Below are positions 23,191 to 32,499 of a stretch of DNA of 64,000 nt, piece after piece (within the stretch, counting starts at the first letter, position 1; each line of letters starts with the position of its first letter). This DNA is from Rhodospirillum centenum SW (GTDB taxonomy: Bacteria; Pseudomonadota; Alphaproteobacteria; Azospirillales; Azospirillaceae), in assembly GCF_000016185.1 (NCBI RefSeq), contig NC_011420.2, forward strand, positions 2,829,001 through 2,893,000, in the 5' to 3' direction. The notes beneath the pieces were generated by a model. It saw nothing but the letters and a program-made list of their open reading frames with translations. It searched no databases and was not told the origin of the DNA. Position numbers and translations under genes: made by a program.

Positions 23191-23257
23191 TACGTCCAAC
23201 GGGGCCGGCTGGGCGATGACACGCCGCTTATTCGAGTGATTCTGGGGGCTGATCGTC

Positions 23258-23998
23258 ATGTCTTGGTTCAAGCGCCAAAATCCCTCCGGGGATGCCAGCA
23301 GCACCGATACCGCGGCGTCCGGCACGCCGTATTCCGCGTACAACTCCCCCGGGTCGCCTGCCGACAAGGGAAACGACATGCTCACGAGGTCGTCCGCCAT
23401 GAATACTACGCCCTCCGGTGCATCGGGCGCCGGCCAGAACAGCCTGACCGGCGGCTTCAAGCCGGACATCCCGCGCCGCGTCGTGGACATCCCCGCCACG
23501 CCTGCGAAGCGGGTCGCGCCGACCGGCACCGAAGGAAATGCCATGGGCTCCGCGGAAATGCGCAAGCTGATCGTCGGCCGCGACATCAGCCTGTCCGGTG
23601 AGATCGCCGCCTGCGACGTGCTGGTGGTGGAAGGCACCGTCGAAGCGAAGCTGCGCGACGGCCGCACCATCGAGATCGCCGACACCGGCCTGTTCAAGGG
23701 CTCGGTCGAGATCGACGAGGCCGACATCGGCGGCCGCTTCGAGGGCGACATCACCGTGCGCGGCACCCTGCGCATCCGCGCCTCGGGCAAGATCCAGGGC
23801 AACATCCGCTACGGCGTGCTGGAGGTGGAGCAGGGCGGCCAGATGTCCGGCTCCATCGAGGTGCTGACGGCGAAGCCCGTGGCCGCCCCGACGTCCGCGC
23901 CGGCCGCCGCCCCGGCCCCGGTGACCCCGATCGCGCGCGTGGCCGAGCCGATGACCCCGCGGATGAGCAGCGAGCCGACCTCCGGCGCCGCCGAGTAA
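23258..23998 (+). CDS. Bactofilin
   Basis: Cytoskeletal polymer-forming protein of 246 residues. A disordered Ser/Pro/Gly-rich N-terminus (about 1-100) precedes the bactofilin (DUF583) beta-helix core: MRKLIVGRDISLSGEI, VLVVEGTVEAKL, GLFKGSVEIDEADIGGRFEGDITVRG, KIQGNIRYG. A Pro/Ala-rich tail follows. Bactofilins assemble without nucleotides and localise wall or stalk enzymes; here the partner is unknown, as no peptidase gene is adjacent. GGGGG precedes the ATG by about eight bases. The gene is followed by a terminator. Confidence 0.88.
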   Translation: MSWFKRQNPSGDASSTDTAASGTPYSAYNSPGSPADKGNDMLTRSSAMNTTPSGASGAGQNSLTGGFKPDIPRRVVDIPATPAKRVAPTGTEGNAMGSAEMRKLIVGRDISLSGEIAACDVLVVEGTVEAKLRDGRTIEIADTGLFKGSVEIDEADIGGRFEGDITVRGTLRIRASGKIQGNIRYGVLEVEQGGQMSGSIEVLTAKPVAAPTSAPAAAPAPVTPIARVAEPMTPRMSSEPTSGAAE

Positions 23999-24008
23999 GC
24001 CGGGCAGG

Positions 24009-24032
24009 AAGGAACCCCCGCGGGGGTCCTTT
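24009..24032 (+). terminator. Intrinsic-like terminator after the bactofilin gene
   Basis: AAGG-A-ACCCCCGCGGGGGT-CCTT forms a hairpin of about ten pairs with one bulge, directly followed by a short pyrimidine run. It lies 11 bp after the bactofilin stop. Confidence 0.7.
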
Positions 24033-24101
24033 CCACCGCATCCGACCAGAACCCCGCCCCCGGCCCCGCCGGGCGGCGGGGTTCGTCGTTCCGGGCTCCC
24101 G

Positions 24102-24788
24102 TCAGGCCGGATCGGGCCGGGCCAGGGGACCGCGGCGGGGACCCGCCATCGCCTCCGCCGTCGTCTTGTCGGGAAAGGCGCAGAGATCGCGCACCGGGCA
24201 GAGCGGACAGTCCGGCCGCCGGGCCTTGCAGACATAGCGGCCGTGCAGGATCAGCCAGTGGTGCGCGTGCAGACGCCATGCGCCGGGCACGACCTTGAGA
24301 AGCCCCTGCTCCACCGCCTCGGGCGTCTTTCCGGGCGCCAGACCGGTGCGGTTGGCGACGCGGAAGATGTGGGTGTCCACGGCGATGGTGGGCTCTCCGA
24401 AGGCGACGTTCAGCACCACGTTGGCCGTCTTGCGGCCGACGCCGGGCAGGGCCTCCAGCTCCTCCCGTCGGCGGGGGACCTCGCCACCATGCGTCTCCAG
24501 CAGGATCTGCGACAGGCGGAAGACGTTGGCCGCCTTGGTCCGGTACAGCCCGATGGTGCGGATGTGCTCGCGGATGCCGTCCTCACCCAGCGCCACCATG
24601 GCGGCCGGCGTGTCGGCCACGGCGAACAGGGTGCGCGTCGCCCGGTTCACCCCGGCGTCGGTGGCCTGGGCCGACAGCACCACGGCCACCAGCAGGGTGA
24701 AGGGGTTGGTGTAGTCCAGCTCTGTCCTGGGCTCGGGGTCGCGCTCGGACAGGCGGCGGAACAGTTCCTCGACCCAGGCCTTCTTCAT
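24102..24788 (-). CDS. nth: Endonuclease III
   Basis: Base-excision repair glycosylase/AP lyase of 228 residues that removes oxidised pyrimidines. Seen: the helix-hairpin-helix LPGVGRKTANVV with the catalytic Lys, AVDTHIFRVANR with the catalytic Asp, and the C-terminal four-cysteine iron-sulfur loop (C-x6-C-x2-C-x5-C) in VCKARRPDCPLCPVRDLC. Length and order match the family. The start MKKAWVEELF is unambiguous. Convergent with the bactofilin gene. Confidence 0.94.
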   Translation of the reverse strand: MKKAWVEELFRRLSERDPEPRTELDYTNPFTLLVAVVLSAQATDAGVNRATRTLFAVADTPAAMVALGEDGIREHIRTIGLYRTKAANVFRLSQILLETHGGEVPRRREELEALPGVGRKTANVVLNVAFGEPTIAVDTHIFRVANRTGLAPGKTPEAVEQGLLKVVPGAWRLHAHHWLILHGRYVCKARRPDCPLCPVRDLCAFPDKTTAEAMAGPRRGPLARPDPA

Positions 24789-24895
24789 GCGGACGGCATC
24801 CCCTGACGGCCGCCGGCCCGGCGGCGGCCGGGACTCTACCCAGCCGCCCTGCCCCCGGCAACGGCGTCCGTCAGGACGCTCCGGCGCCCCGCGGC

Positions 24896-27331
24896 TCAGG
24901 AAGCCCCCGGCTCCAGCCGCAGGGTCCAGCGCGCCGGGCCGGGCAGGAAGGGCACCGGCCGGCCCGCCACCCAGTCGTCATGGCCGGCCAGATAGTAGGG
25001 CGCCAGCGGATGCCCGGACTGGCCGCCCGGCATCTGAAACAGGCCCTGCGCCTCCCGACCGGGGGAGACGGCGAAGCGTTCGCTGGCCCCGAAGGAGGGC
25101 GACTGCGCCCGCGGCTGGTAGACGTCGCCCGGCAGCCTGTCCGCCGGCGCATCGGTCAGCCAGCCAAGGCCCGGCACGAAGCGGCTGAGCGGGTGGCGGA
25201 TGGCGGCGCGGTTGCGCTCGCCCCAGCGGTAGCGGGAGAGATCGCCGCCCGCCGCCTTCGCCACGTCCTCGCGCACCTTGTCCAGCGCCGCGGCGACCAC
25301 CGCATCCCAGCCGGCGAAGCCCGGCGGCACCAGATGCGCCGGCCGCTCCGTCAGCAGCCGCCAGGCCGGTTCGTCCGCCTGCCGCGAGGCCAGCCGGAAA
25401 GCCGCCGGCCCCTCGGTCTCCGGCGGGGCAACGAAGGCGCCGTAGAGGGCGGTCAGCAGCTCCGCCCGGAAGGTGCGGACCAGCCGGTAGCCGACCGCCT
25501 CCGGCACGGCGCGGTTGTCCCAGTCCGTGAGGTAGGCAAGCATGTCCGCGACGGCCGGATCGTCCGCGCGGGCCTTCACCGCCTCCAGCATCAGCCCGTG
25601 CCAGCGGTCCAGCACCGTGCCGCGGTCGTCGAGCTGGATCGCCAGCAGGGCCTTCTCGTCGAACCGTTCCTGTGCCAGCAGCGCGTCGCGGATCTGCCGC
25701 GCGCGGGACCCGTGGGCGTAGCCGCCGTCGCCCAGCAGCGCGAAGGCCTCGCCCCCGACGACACGGGAATTGGCCGACCACAGCCGCCCGGCCTGCGGAT
25801 CGATCACCGCCGGCACCCGGTCGGGCGGCAGGAAGCCGTCCCAGCGCCGGCTGCCGTCGGCGAAGGAGACCGGCGTGCGCCCGTCGAAGCCGACGCGGGC
25901 CGGCACCCGGCCGATGATGGTCCAGGCGATGCGGCCGTCGCGGTCGGCCAGCATCAGGTTCTGGTTGGGGATGGCGGAGCGGTGGGCGATCCGAACCGCC
26001 TCCTCCACGTCGCCCGCACGCTCCAGCTCCAGCGCGGCGCCCAGGGCCCGGGCGCCCGTGTCGTGCGCCACCCAGCGGTAGGCGAGACGCAGCCCGCCCT
26101 CCTCCGCGATGACCGGCCCCCAGACCGTCTCCCGCACGGTGAGCGTCTCGCAGGGGCCGGAAACGGAGCAGATGCGCTCCTCCGCCACCACGGGGGTGCG
26201 GTCGCCCTCGGGCGTGCGGTAGCTGTCGCCGCCCGCCGCCCCGGGCTCCAGCACCACCACGTCGCCGGTATCGATCTGGCTGTTGGTGTAGCCCCAGGCG
26301 ACCCGGCCGTTGCTGCCCGCCACGATGTTGGGGGCGCCCGGCAGGGTGACGCCGGTGGCGTCCAGCACGGGCGCCTCCCCCGTCCCGGTCACCACCAGCC
26401 GGGCGCGGTACCAGAGGTTCGGCACGCCGTGGCCGAGATGCATGTCGTTGGCGACGATGGCGCCGCCATGGCTGCTGTGGCTGCCGGCGACGGCCCAGTT
26501 GTTGCTGCCGGGAACGGTGGCGTCCTCGGCCACGGGTGCCGCCGCGCCCTCAAGCCCGGCCGTGCGGCGGGGGAAGCCGGGGGGCAGCGCCTCCGGCCCC
26601 GGCAGGGGCGGGGCGTCGAGCCGGGTCCCGTCGATCGGCGCGTCCCAGGAGGTGCCGACCGGGTAGAGGAAGTCCGCCAGCGCCGGCCCCAGGGTCGCGC
26701 GCGCCTGCGCCAGCCGGCGGTCCAGCCCGCCCTCCTCGTCCTGGAGGTCGAAATACATGGCGACGACGGCCAGCAGGCTGTCCTCCGGCGCCCAGGGCTG
26801 CGGCTCACCGCCCAGCAGCGCGTATTCGAACGGGGTCGCCCCCAGCGCCGCCAGCCCCTGGTTCACCCCGGCGGTGTAGGCGTCCAGCACCGCCCGGTCG
26901 TCCGCCGGCAGGGCCGCCAGTTCGGCCTGCATGCGGGCGCGGAAGCGGTGGACGCGGCGCTTGCGGTCCAGCGGCAGGGCGGCGTCGCCCACCAGCGCGG
27001 CCAGTTCCCCCGCGGCGGAGCGGCGGATCGTGTCCATCTGGAAGAAGCGTTCCTGCCCGTGCAGGAAGCCCAGCGCATGGGCCACGTCGGCGCGGCTGGT
27101 CCCGGTCACGGTGGGCACGCCGCCCGCGTCGCGCGCGACGGTGACGGGGGCGGACAGGCCGGGCAGGGCCAGCGACCCTTCCAGCAGCGGCCGGCTGGCC
27201 CCGAGATAGATCCAGGCGGCGCCGGCAGCGACCGCCCCCAGCCCGAGAAGCCCCAGGGCGGCGATGCCGGCCCCCCGCGCCACGCGCCTGCCCGGCGACC
27301 GCCTCGCCCTGCGACTGGACCCGACCGGCAT
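24896..27331 (-). CDS. Penicillin acylase family amidohydrolase
   Basis: An 811-residue N-terminal nucleophile hydrolase precursor. A membrane/signal segment (GIAALGLLGLGAVAAGAAWIYLG) leads to the alpha chain (HALGFLHGQERFFQMD). A spacer ends before the beta-chain nucleophile Ser in VPGSNNWAVAGSHSSHGG, where autocatalytic cleavage is expected. NDMHLGHGVPNLWYRA and the later SGHPLAPYYLAGHDDW are also family features. The periplasmic substrate could be an acyl-homoserine lactone or another amide; sequence alone does not decide. The start at 27331 gives a basic N-terminus before the hydrophobic segment. Confidence 0.82.
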   Translation of the reverse strand: MPVGSSRRARRSPGRRVARGAGIAALGLLGLGAVAAGAAWIYLGASRPLLEGSLALPGLSAPVTVARDAGGVPTVTGTSRADVAHALGFLHGQERFFQMDTIRRSAAGELAALVGDAALPLDRKRRVHRFRARMQAELAALPADDRAVLDAYTAGVNQGLAALGATPFEYALLGGEPQPWAPEDSLLAVVAMYFDLQDEEGGLDRRLAQARATLGPALADFLYPVGTSWDAPIDGTRLDAPPLPGPEALPPGFPRRTAGLEGAAAPVAEDATVPGSNNWAVAGSHSSHGGAIVANDMHLGHGVPNLWYRARLVVTGTGEAPVLDATGVTLPGAPNIVAGSNGRVAWGYTNSQIDTGDVVVLEPGAAGGDSYRTPEGDRTPVVAEERICSVSGPCETLTVRETVWGPVIAEEGGLRLAYRWVAHDTGARALGAALELERAGDVEEAVRIAHRSAIPNQNLMLADRDGRIAWTIIGRVPARVGFDGRTPVSFADGSRRWDGFLPPDRVPAVIDPQAGRLWSANSRVVGGEAFALLGDGGYAHGSRARQIRDALLAQERFDEKALLAIQLDDRGTVLDRWHGLMLEAVKARADDPAVADMLAYLTDWDNRAVPEAVGYRLVRTFRAELLTALYGAFVAPPETEGPAAFRLASRQADEPAWRLLTERPAHLVPPGFAGWDAVVAAALDKVREDVAKAAGGDLSRYRWGERNRAAIRHPLSRFVPGLGWLTDAPADRLPGDVYQPRAQSPSFGASERFAVSPGREAQGLFQMPGGQSGHPLAPYYLAGHDDWVAGRPVPFLPGPARWTLRLEPGAS

Positions 27332-27416
27332 GCTCTGTCCCCATCCCGTGTTCCTGGTGGCGGCACTGTAGCCGCCCACCCGTCCGGATGGCAAAGCGCC
27401 AGGCGCCGGACCGCCG

Positions 27417-27515
27417 CCCTGCGGCGGGAACGCCGCGCCTGTCCCTGCGGCGGGAACCGGCGCGCGTGTTTCCCTGCGGGGGAACGCCGCGCGCGCTTCC
27501 CTGCGGCGCTTGAGG
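27417..27515. repeat. Four imperfect GC-rich tandem repeats
   Basis: Units beginning CCCTGCGGCGGGAAC recur at 27417, 27443, 27472 and 27499, with lengths of 26-29 bp and a shorter last one. Each contains CGCCGCGC-like palindromic sequence. They fill most of the gap between the acylase gene and kynU. Confidence 0.7.
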
Positions 27516-27570
27516 CGCCGGCGGGTGCCGCCTATGCTGCCGGCCCCGCCCGCAGGACCCCGGAGCCGCC

Positions 27571-28809
27571 ATGACCCTCGGCCGTGCCGACCTGGAAGCC
27601 CTCGACGCCGCCGATCCGCTGGCCCCGTTCCGGGACGAGTTCGCCCTGCCCGAGGGCGTGCTCTATCTGGACGGCAATTCCCTGGGGGCGCTGCCCCGGG
27701 CGACGCCGGCGCGGCTGGCGCGGCTGGTGCAGGAGGAATGGGGCCGCGACCTGATCCGGTCCTGGAACACCGCCGGCTGGATCGACCTGCCCCGCCGGGT
27801 GGGAGAGGCCATCGCCCCCGTCGTCGGCGCAGGCCCCGGACAGGTGATCGCGGCGGACTCCACCTCCGTCAACCTCTTCAAGCTGGCGGCGGCGGCCGTG
27901 GGGATGCGGCCCGGCCGGCGGGTGATCCTGTCGGAACCGGGCAACTTCCCCACCGACCTCTACGTGCTCCAGGGGCTGGCGGAACTGCTGGGCGACCGGG
28001 TGGAGCTGGTGCTGGCGGAACGGCACGAACTGGCCGACGCGCTGGACGGCGACGTGGCCCTGCTGCTGCTGACCCATGTGCATTACAAGACCGGCCGGGT
28101 CCACGACCTGCCCGGCCTGACGGCGGCGGCGCATGCCGCGGGCGCCCTGACGCTGTGGGACCTGTCGCACAGCGCCGGCGCGCTGGAGGTGGGGCTGGAC
28201 GCGGCCGGTGCGGACTTCGCCGTCGGCTGCGGCTACAAGTACCTGAACGGCGGGCCGGGGGCGCCGGCCTGGCTCTATGTCGCGCAGCGCCACCAGGACC
28301 AGGTGCGTCCGCCGCTGGCCGGCTGGATGGGCCATGCCGCCCCCTTCGCCTTCGAGGACCGCTTCCGCCCGGCGGACGGGATGGCGCGGCAGCTCTGCGG
28401 CACGCCGGGCATCCTGGGCATGGCGGCGCTGGAGGAAGGGGTGCGGATCGTCGCCCGCGCCGACCGCGCCCGCCTGCGGGAGAAGTCCCGCCGCATGGGC
28501 GACCTGTTCCTGGCCCTGGTGGCGGAACAGTGCGGGCCGGACACCTTCGCGCTCGCCTGCCCGGCGGACGGGGCGGAGCGCGGCAGTCAGGTCAGCCTGT
28601 CCCATCCGGAGGGCTACGCCATCATCCAGGCGCTGATCGCGCGGGGCGTGATCGGCGATTTCCGGGCGCCGGACATCCTGCGCTTCGGCTTCGCCCCCCT
28701 CTATCTGCGCTACACGGACATCTGGGACGCGGTCGTGCATCTGGCCGCGGTGATGCGCGACGGTGAATGGCAGGCGGACCGCTTCCGCCAGCGCGCCGCC
28801 GTGACGTGA
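27571..28809 (+). CDS. kynU: Kynureninase
   Basis: PLP-dependent hydrolase of 412 residues converting kynurenine to anthranilate and alanine. Seen: LYLDGNSLGALPRAT near the N-terminus, DSTSVNLFKLAAAAVGMRPG, LWDLSHSAGALEV, and the PLP Lys in GCGYKYLNGGPGAP (about residue 222). Length is normal. The other tryptophan-degradation genes kynB and kynA lie 3-6 kb downstream on the opposite strand, so the pathway is clustered but not a single operon. The stop is 18 bp from the convergent binding-protein gene. Confidence 0.92.
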   Translation: MTLGRADLEALDAADPLAPFRDEFALPEGVLYLDGNSLGALPRATPARLARLVQEEWGRDLIRSWNTAGWIDLPRRVGEAIAPVVGAGPGQVIAADSTSVNLFKLAAAAVGMRPGRRVILSEPGNFPTDLYVLQGLAELLGDRVELVLAERHELADALDGDVALLLLTHVHYKTGRVHDLPGLTAAAHAAGALTLWDLSHSAGALEVGLDAAGADFAVGCGYKYLNGGPGAPAWLYVAQRHQDQVRPPLAGWMGHAAPFAFEDRFRPADGMARQLCGTPGILGMAALEEGVRIVARADRARLREKSRRMGDLFLALVAEQCGPDTFALACPADGAERGSQVSLSHPEGYAIIQALIARGVIGDFRAPDILRFGFAPLYLRYTDIWDAVVHLAAVMRDGEWQADRFRQRAAVT

Positions 28810-28826
28810 GGTGAAGGCCGTCCCGG

Positions 28827-30458
28827 TCAGCGGCCGCTGCCGGGCGCCCAGGACAGCCAGCGCACCAGATGCGTGTCCACCGGATTGTCCACCCAGCCGC
28901 GCAGGGCGGGGCTGACCAGCCGGCCGCTGGCGCCGCCGGTCAGCGGGATCACCGGATCGTCGTCCAGGGCGATGGTCTCGGCCGCGCGCAGCCGGTCGAG
29001 GAAGTCCTGCGGGTCCACGGCGGCGTCCGCCGCCGCCATCGCCCGGTCGAAGGCGGGGTTGGCGTAGCCGTTGCCGTTGCGCGTCTCGCGCGAGCGCAGC
29101 AGTTCCAGGTAACGCTCCGGGAACGCCCACTGCCAGGTGCGCAGGACAAGGCCGGGATAGTCCATGGCCCGCTGCCGGGTCAGCACCACCCGCTGTTCCT
29201 GGTTCACCAGACTGGTCCGCACGCCCAACACCTGGTCCCACATGGCGGCGACGGCGACGGCGATCTGCCGGTTGCGGTCGCTGGAGGGGAAGAGAAGCTC
29301 CACCGTCAGCGGCCGGCCGGGGCCGTAGCCCGCGGCGGCGTAGAGGCGGCGGGCCTCCCGCTCGCGCTGCTCGCGGCTCCAGCCGGCCCAGTCGGGAACG
29401 ACCCCGCGGTAGCCGCCGACCCCGTCCGGCACGAAGCCGTAGGCGGGCCGCACCGTCTTCACCACCCGCTCGGCCAGAACCTCGCGGTCGATCGCCAGCG
29501 ACAGGGCGCGACGCAGCCCGGGATGGGACTTCCAGGGCTCCACCGTCAGGTTGGGGGCCAGGAACAGGATCGCCCCCAGCGGCGCGATGCGCAGGTCGGC
29601 CGGCAGGGTGGCGCGCAGCCAGTCGGTCTGCGCCCCCGGAAAGGTGTAGGTGACGTCCAGTTCGCCCGCGCGGTAGCGCAGCAGCTCCGCCTGCTGGTCC
29701 TCGGTGACGTGGAAGATGACGCTGCCGATGGCGACGTTGGCGGCATCGTGGAAGAAGGGATTGCGCTCCAGCCGGATCAGGCTCTGCGGCACCGCCTCGG
29801 CCAGCCGGTAGGGGCCGTTGCCGACCAGGGCCCCGGGCCGCACGAAACCGTCGCCGTGGCGCTCCAGGCTGGCGCGGTGCAGCGGATAGGTGGTGCGGTG
29901 GTAGAGATAGTCCGCGAAGTTGGGCTTCGGCCGCTCCAGCCGCACCTCCAGCCGCAACGGGTCCAGGGCGCGCACCCCGGCCGCCTCCGGCGGCAGGTCG
30001 CCCTTGGCCACGGCCTCGGCGTTGCGGACGGGATAGAGAAGGTCGGCGAACAGGGCGCGGCTGCCGGGCGTCAGCGCGCGGCGCCAGGCGAAGACGAAAT
30101 CGTCCGCCGTCACCGGGCTGCCGTCCGACCAGCGCCCGTCGGGGCGCAGATGGAAGACCCAGGTCAGACCGTCGGGCGACACCTCCCAGCGCGCCGCGGC
30201 GCCGGGGACGGTGGTCCCGGCCGCGTCGCGGGTGGTCAGGCCCAGGAACAGCTCCTGGAGCACGCGCGCATCGGTCACGGTGGTGGAGCGGTGCGGGTCC
30301 AGGCTTTCCGACTGCGGTCCGGCGCCGATGTTCAGGCCGCGGGACTGACTGCGGCCGCCGTCCTTCGCGGGCGCCGCCGCCGCAGCGGCCTGTGCCGAGA
30401 CCGTCACCGCAGCCAGCAGCAGGCCGGCGGCGAGCACCCGCCGGAGCATCCGTGCCAT
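28827..30458 (-). CDS. Periplasmic peptide-binding protein of an ABC transporter (SBP family 5)
   Basis: A 543-residue OppA-like solute-binding protein. It has a signal peptide (RVLAAGLLLAAVTVSAQAAAAA) and the family 5 signature regions GAGPQSESLDPHRSTTVTDA, FVFAWRRALTPGS, NGPYRLAEAVPQSLIRLERN and ALSLAIDREVLAERV. It would capture oligopeptides in the periplasm. No permease or ATPase genes are next to it, so it is an orphan that must dock on a transporter encoded elsewhere. Confidence 0.87.
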   Translation of the reverse strand: MARMLRRVLAAGLLLAAVTVSAQAAAAAAPAKDGGRSQSRGLNIGAGPQSESLDPHRSTTVTDARVLQELFLGLTTRDAAGTTVPGAAARWEVSPDGLTWVFHLRPDGRWSDGSPVTADDFVFAWRRALTPGSRALFADLLYPVRNAEAVAKGDLPPEAAGVRALDPLRLEVRLERPKPNFADYLYHRTTYPLHRASLERHGDGFVRPGALVGNGPYRLAEAVPQSLIRLERNPFFHDAANVAIGSVIFHVTEDQQAELLRYRAGELDVTYTFPGAQTDWLRATLPADLRIAPLGAILFLAPNLTVEPWKSHPGLRRALSLAIDREVLAERVVKTVRPAYGFVPDGVGGYRGVVPDWAGWSREQREREARRLYAAAGYGPGRPLTVELLFPSSDRNRQIAVAVAAMWDQVLGVRTSLVNQEQRVVLTRQRAMDYPGLVLRTWQWAFPERYLELLRSRETRNGNGYANPAFDRAMAAADAAVDPQDFLDRLRAAETIALDDDPVIPLTGGASGRLVSPALRGWVDNPVDTHLVRWLSWAPGSGR

Positions 30459-30666
30459 CCCGCCTCTCCCGGGTCCGTTTCGCCGGCGCGGATGGTGCCT
30501 CCCCCCGCCGCCCCCGGCAAGAGCACCCGTTGCCGCCCGTGCGTCAGGCGGACGGGCGGGGGTGGAAGGGACAGGGGAACTTCAATCACAGGTGTGGTAT
30601 GGACTCGAGTCCTGACCGCGGACGGGTCAGACAGCAGGGGCATTTCGATCGAATGGGGCTCTTCCA

Positions 30667-31317
30667 GTGCTGGTCTTCATTGATGAAAGCGGAGACCCGG
30701 GTTTCAGTCTGGACAAAGGGGGCACGCCGACCTTCGTGATCGCAATGGTGCTTTTCACAAATCCGGCCGACGCATCTCTGACTCAGCGCGCCATTGAACA
30801 GAGCGGAGCGCGCAGGCTTCACAAGCCAGAATTCAAGTTTGGCAAATGCTCGAATGACGTGAGGGACGCCTTCTTCGATTGTGTCAGAAGCGCACCATTC
30901 CGCATCAGAGCGATCGCCATTCGCAAGGACGCAGTTTCATCGTCAGTTCCGAAGCACAGCAACGAGAGTTTCTATCGGTATTTTGTCCACCAGATGCTGA
31001 GCCGGAATGCCAGCGCCCTGCGCAACGCACGGGTCATCATCGACGGGTCCGGGGACCGCCTGTTCAAACGGAACCTGAATGCGGAACTCCGTCAGCGGAT
31101 CGGTGGGGATGCTATCCGCGACATCCGCTTCAAGGATTCCCGCTCCGACGTGCTGCTTCAACTTGCCGACATGTGCGCCGGTGCCATCGCCCGGTCGCTC
31201 CGGACGGACCGCGCAGACGCGGCACGCTGGCGCAACGGGCTTGCACCGCATATCGACGATGTATGGGAGCCCTGGAGCATCGGAGAGGGCGCACCCCCGC
31301 AGCCTAGTCCGACCTGA
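30667..31317 (+). CDS. DUF3800 domain protein
   Basis: A 216-residue protein beginning VLVFIDESGDPGFS from a GTG start; FIDESGDPGF is the defining N-terminal motif of DUF3800, a family with predicted RNase H-like fold found near mobile elements and defence genes. Further acidic residues occur in ARVIIDGSGDRL and in KDSRSDVLLQLADMCAGAIAR near the C-terminus, consistent with a metal site. Base composition is lower in GC than the neighbours, suggesting acquisition. It interrupts the kynurenine gene cluster. Its biochemical role is not established. Confidence 0.8.
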   Translation: MLVFIDESGDPGFSLDKGGTPTFVIAMVLFTNPADASLTQRAIEQSGARRLHKPEFKFGKCSNDVRDAFFDCVRSAPFRIRAIAIRKDAVSSSVPKHSNESFYRYFVHQMLSRNASALRNARVIIDGSGDRLFKRNLNAELRQRIGGDAIRDIRFKDSRSDVLLQLADMCAGAIARSLRTDRADAARWRNGLAPHIDDVWEPWSIGEGAPPQPSPT

Positions 31318-31418
31318 CGGACACGCACACCATACGGCGGCGGTTCGGACTGCGGGGGCGACTTTGCACAAGGAATCTTGTGAGTCTGGTTCCCGGAGTC
31401 AAGCGCTCCCTGTCCGGC

Positions 31419-32063
31419 TCACCCCTGCCGCGGGAGGTCGCGCAGAATGGCGCGGACGGGGGCGGCGTCGGCGGTGGCGAGCTTCAGCGGCAGGGCGATC
31501 AGTTCGTAGGCACCCTCCGGCACCCCGTCCAGCACCAGCCCCTCCAGGATGGAGAGGCCGTGGCGGTGGACGGCGTGGTGGGCGTCCAGGGTCTTGCTGT
31601 CCTCCGGGTCGAGGGAGGGGGAGTCCACCCCGATCAGCCGCACCCCCAGCCCGGCCAGCAGATCCACCGTCTCCGCCGCCAGCGCCGTGAAGCGGCTGTC
31701 CCAGGCCGCATGGGGAAAGCTGCCCATGGTGCGCAGCAGCAGGCGGCGGGTGCCGGGGGGCACGCGCCCGTCCAGGTGGGCGGGCTCCACCCGCGGCAGG
31801 CCGGGGCGGACATGCAGCAGCAGCGCCGGGCCGAGATAGCGGGTCAGGTCCAGCGCCCCGGCCGGTTCGCCGTCCGCCGCATAGTGCAGCGGCGCGTCGG
31901 CATGGGTGCCGGTGTGGCTGGACAGGGTCAGGCGGCTGACCGTGACGGGACAGCCCGGCCCGATGCTCCAGGTCCGTTCCTCGGCATAGGCGGTGTCGCC
32001 CGGCCAGACCGGAATGCCGGTCCGCACCGGCTGGCTGATGTCCCAGATGCGGCGTTTGCCCAT
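31419..32063 (-). CDS. kynB: Kynurenine formamidase (cyclase family)
   Basis: A 214-residue metal-dependent hydrolase of the cyclase family that converts N-formylkynurenine to kynurenine. The signature HTGTHADAPLHY carries zinc ligands, and VWPGDTAYAEERTW, GVRLIGVDSPSLDPEDSK and HHAVHRHGLSILEGLVL are all typical of KynB. The start MGKRRIWDISQP is chosen over an upstream extension. Its substrate assignment is supported by kynU and kynA nearby. Confidence 0.9.
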   Translation of the reverse strand: MGKRRIWDISQPVRTGIPVWPGDTAYAEERTWSIGPGCPVTVSRLTLSSHTGTHADAPLHYAADGEPAGALDLTRYLGPALLLHVRPGLPRVEPAHLDGRVPPGTRRLLLRTMGSFPHAAWDSRFTALAAETVDLLAGLGVRLIGVDSPSLDPEDSKTLDAHHAVHRHGLSILEGLVLDGVPEGAYELIALPLKLATADAAPVRAILRDLPRQG

Positions 32064-32126
32064 GCCCCGTCCCCCTGCTGTCCTCCGGTGGCAACAGGAA
32101 GTAGGGCCGGACGGTGCCCGCGTCAC

Positions 32127-32171
32127 CCCCGTTCCGCGCCGCCCCGGTTCGCACTGCCCCGGTTCGCGCCG
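32127..32171. repeat. Three 15-bp tandem repeats upstream of kynB
   Basis: CCCCGGTTCGCGCCG-like units follow each other three times (one with CCCCGTTCCGCGCCG, one ending CACTG). They lie 64-108 bp upstream of the kynB start and could affect its promoter, or may be neutral. Confidence 0.7.
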
Positions 32172-32188
32172 GCGGGCGCCGGGGGAAC

Positions 32189-32494
32189 CTACCCGCGGTG
32201 GCGTTCGGAGGTCAGCACCTGCCGCACCAGGGGCACGGCGCGCAGGCTGCGGGCGATGTAGTCGGACTCGTCGCGGGTCAGGGTGCGGACCTGGAGGTCG
32301 ATGCTCAGCTCCTCCTCCAGTTCCAGCAGGCGGACCTGCACGGAGCTGGGGACGAGGCCGCGCTTGGCGAAGGGTTCCAGCAGGCGCGGCAGGGTGCCGG
32401 GGTCGGGGTCCGCCAGGACATGGAAGCAGGCGGTGCGGGTCAGGTCCACCGGCCGCGCCTCGGCGGCCGGCGGTTGCAGGGCCGGGAGCGCCAT
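32189..32494 (-). CDS. ACT-like small protein, 101 aa
   Basis: Not recognised with certainty. TACFHVLADPDPGTLPRLLEPFAKRGLVPSSVQVRLLE has the beta-alpha-beta pattern of an ACT domain, as in the small subunit of acetolactate synthase, and ELSIDLQVRTLTRDESDYIARSLRAVPLVRQV would complete it. ACT domains bind amino acids. The gene follows the 116-residue gene with 5 bp between, on the same strand. Its place beside kyn genes and an Lrp-type regulator would suit an amino-acid sensor, but this is inference. Confidence 0.55.
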   Translation of the reverse strand: MALPALQPPAAEARPVDLTRTACFHVLADPDPGTLPRLLEPFAKRGLVPSSVQVRLLELEEELSIDLQVRTLTRDESDYIARSLRAVPLVRQVLTSERHRG

Positions 32495-32499
32495 GGCGG

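Noticed and set aside
31367-31382. CACAAG-GAAT-CTTGTG inverted repeat after the DUF3800 gene
   Set aside because: Only six pairs with no T-run; too weak to call a terminator or operator.
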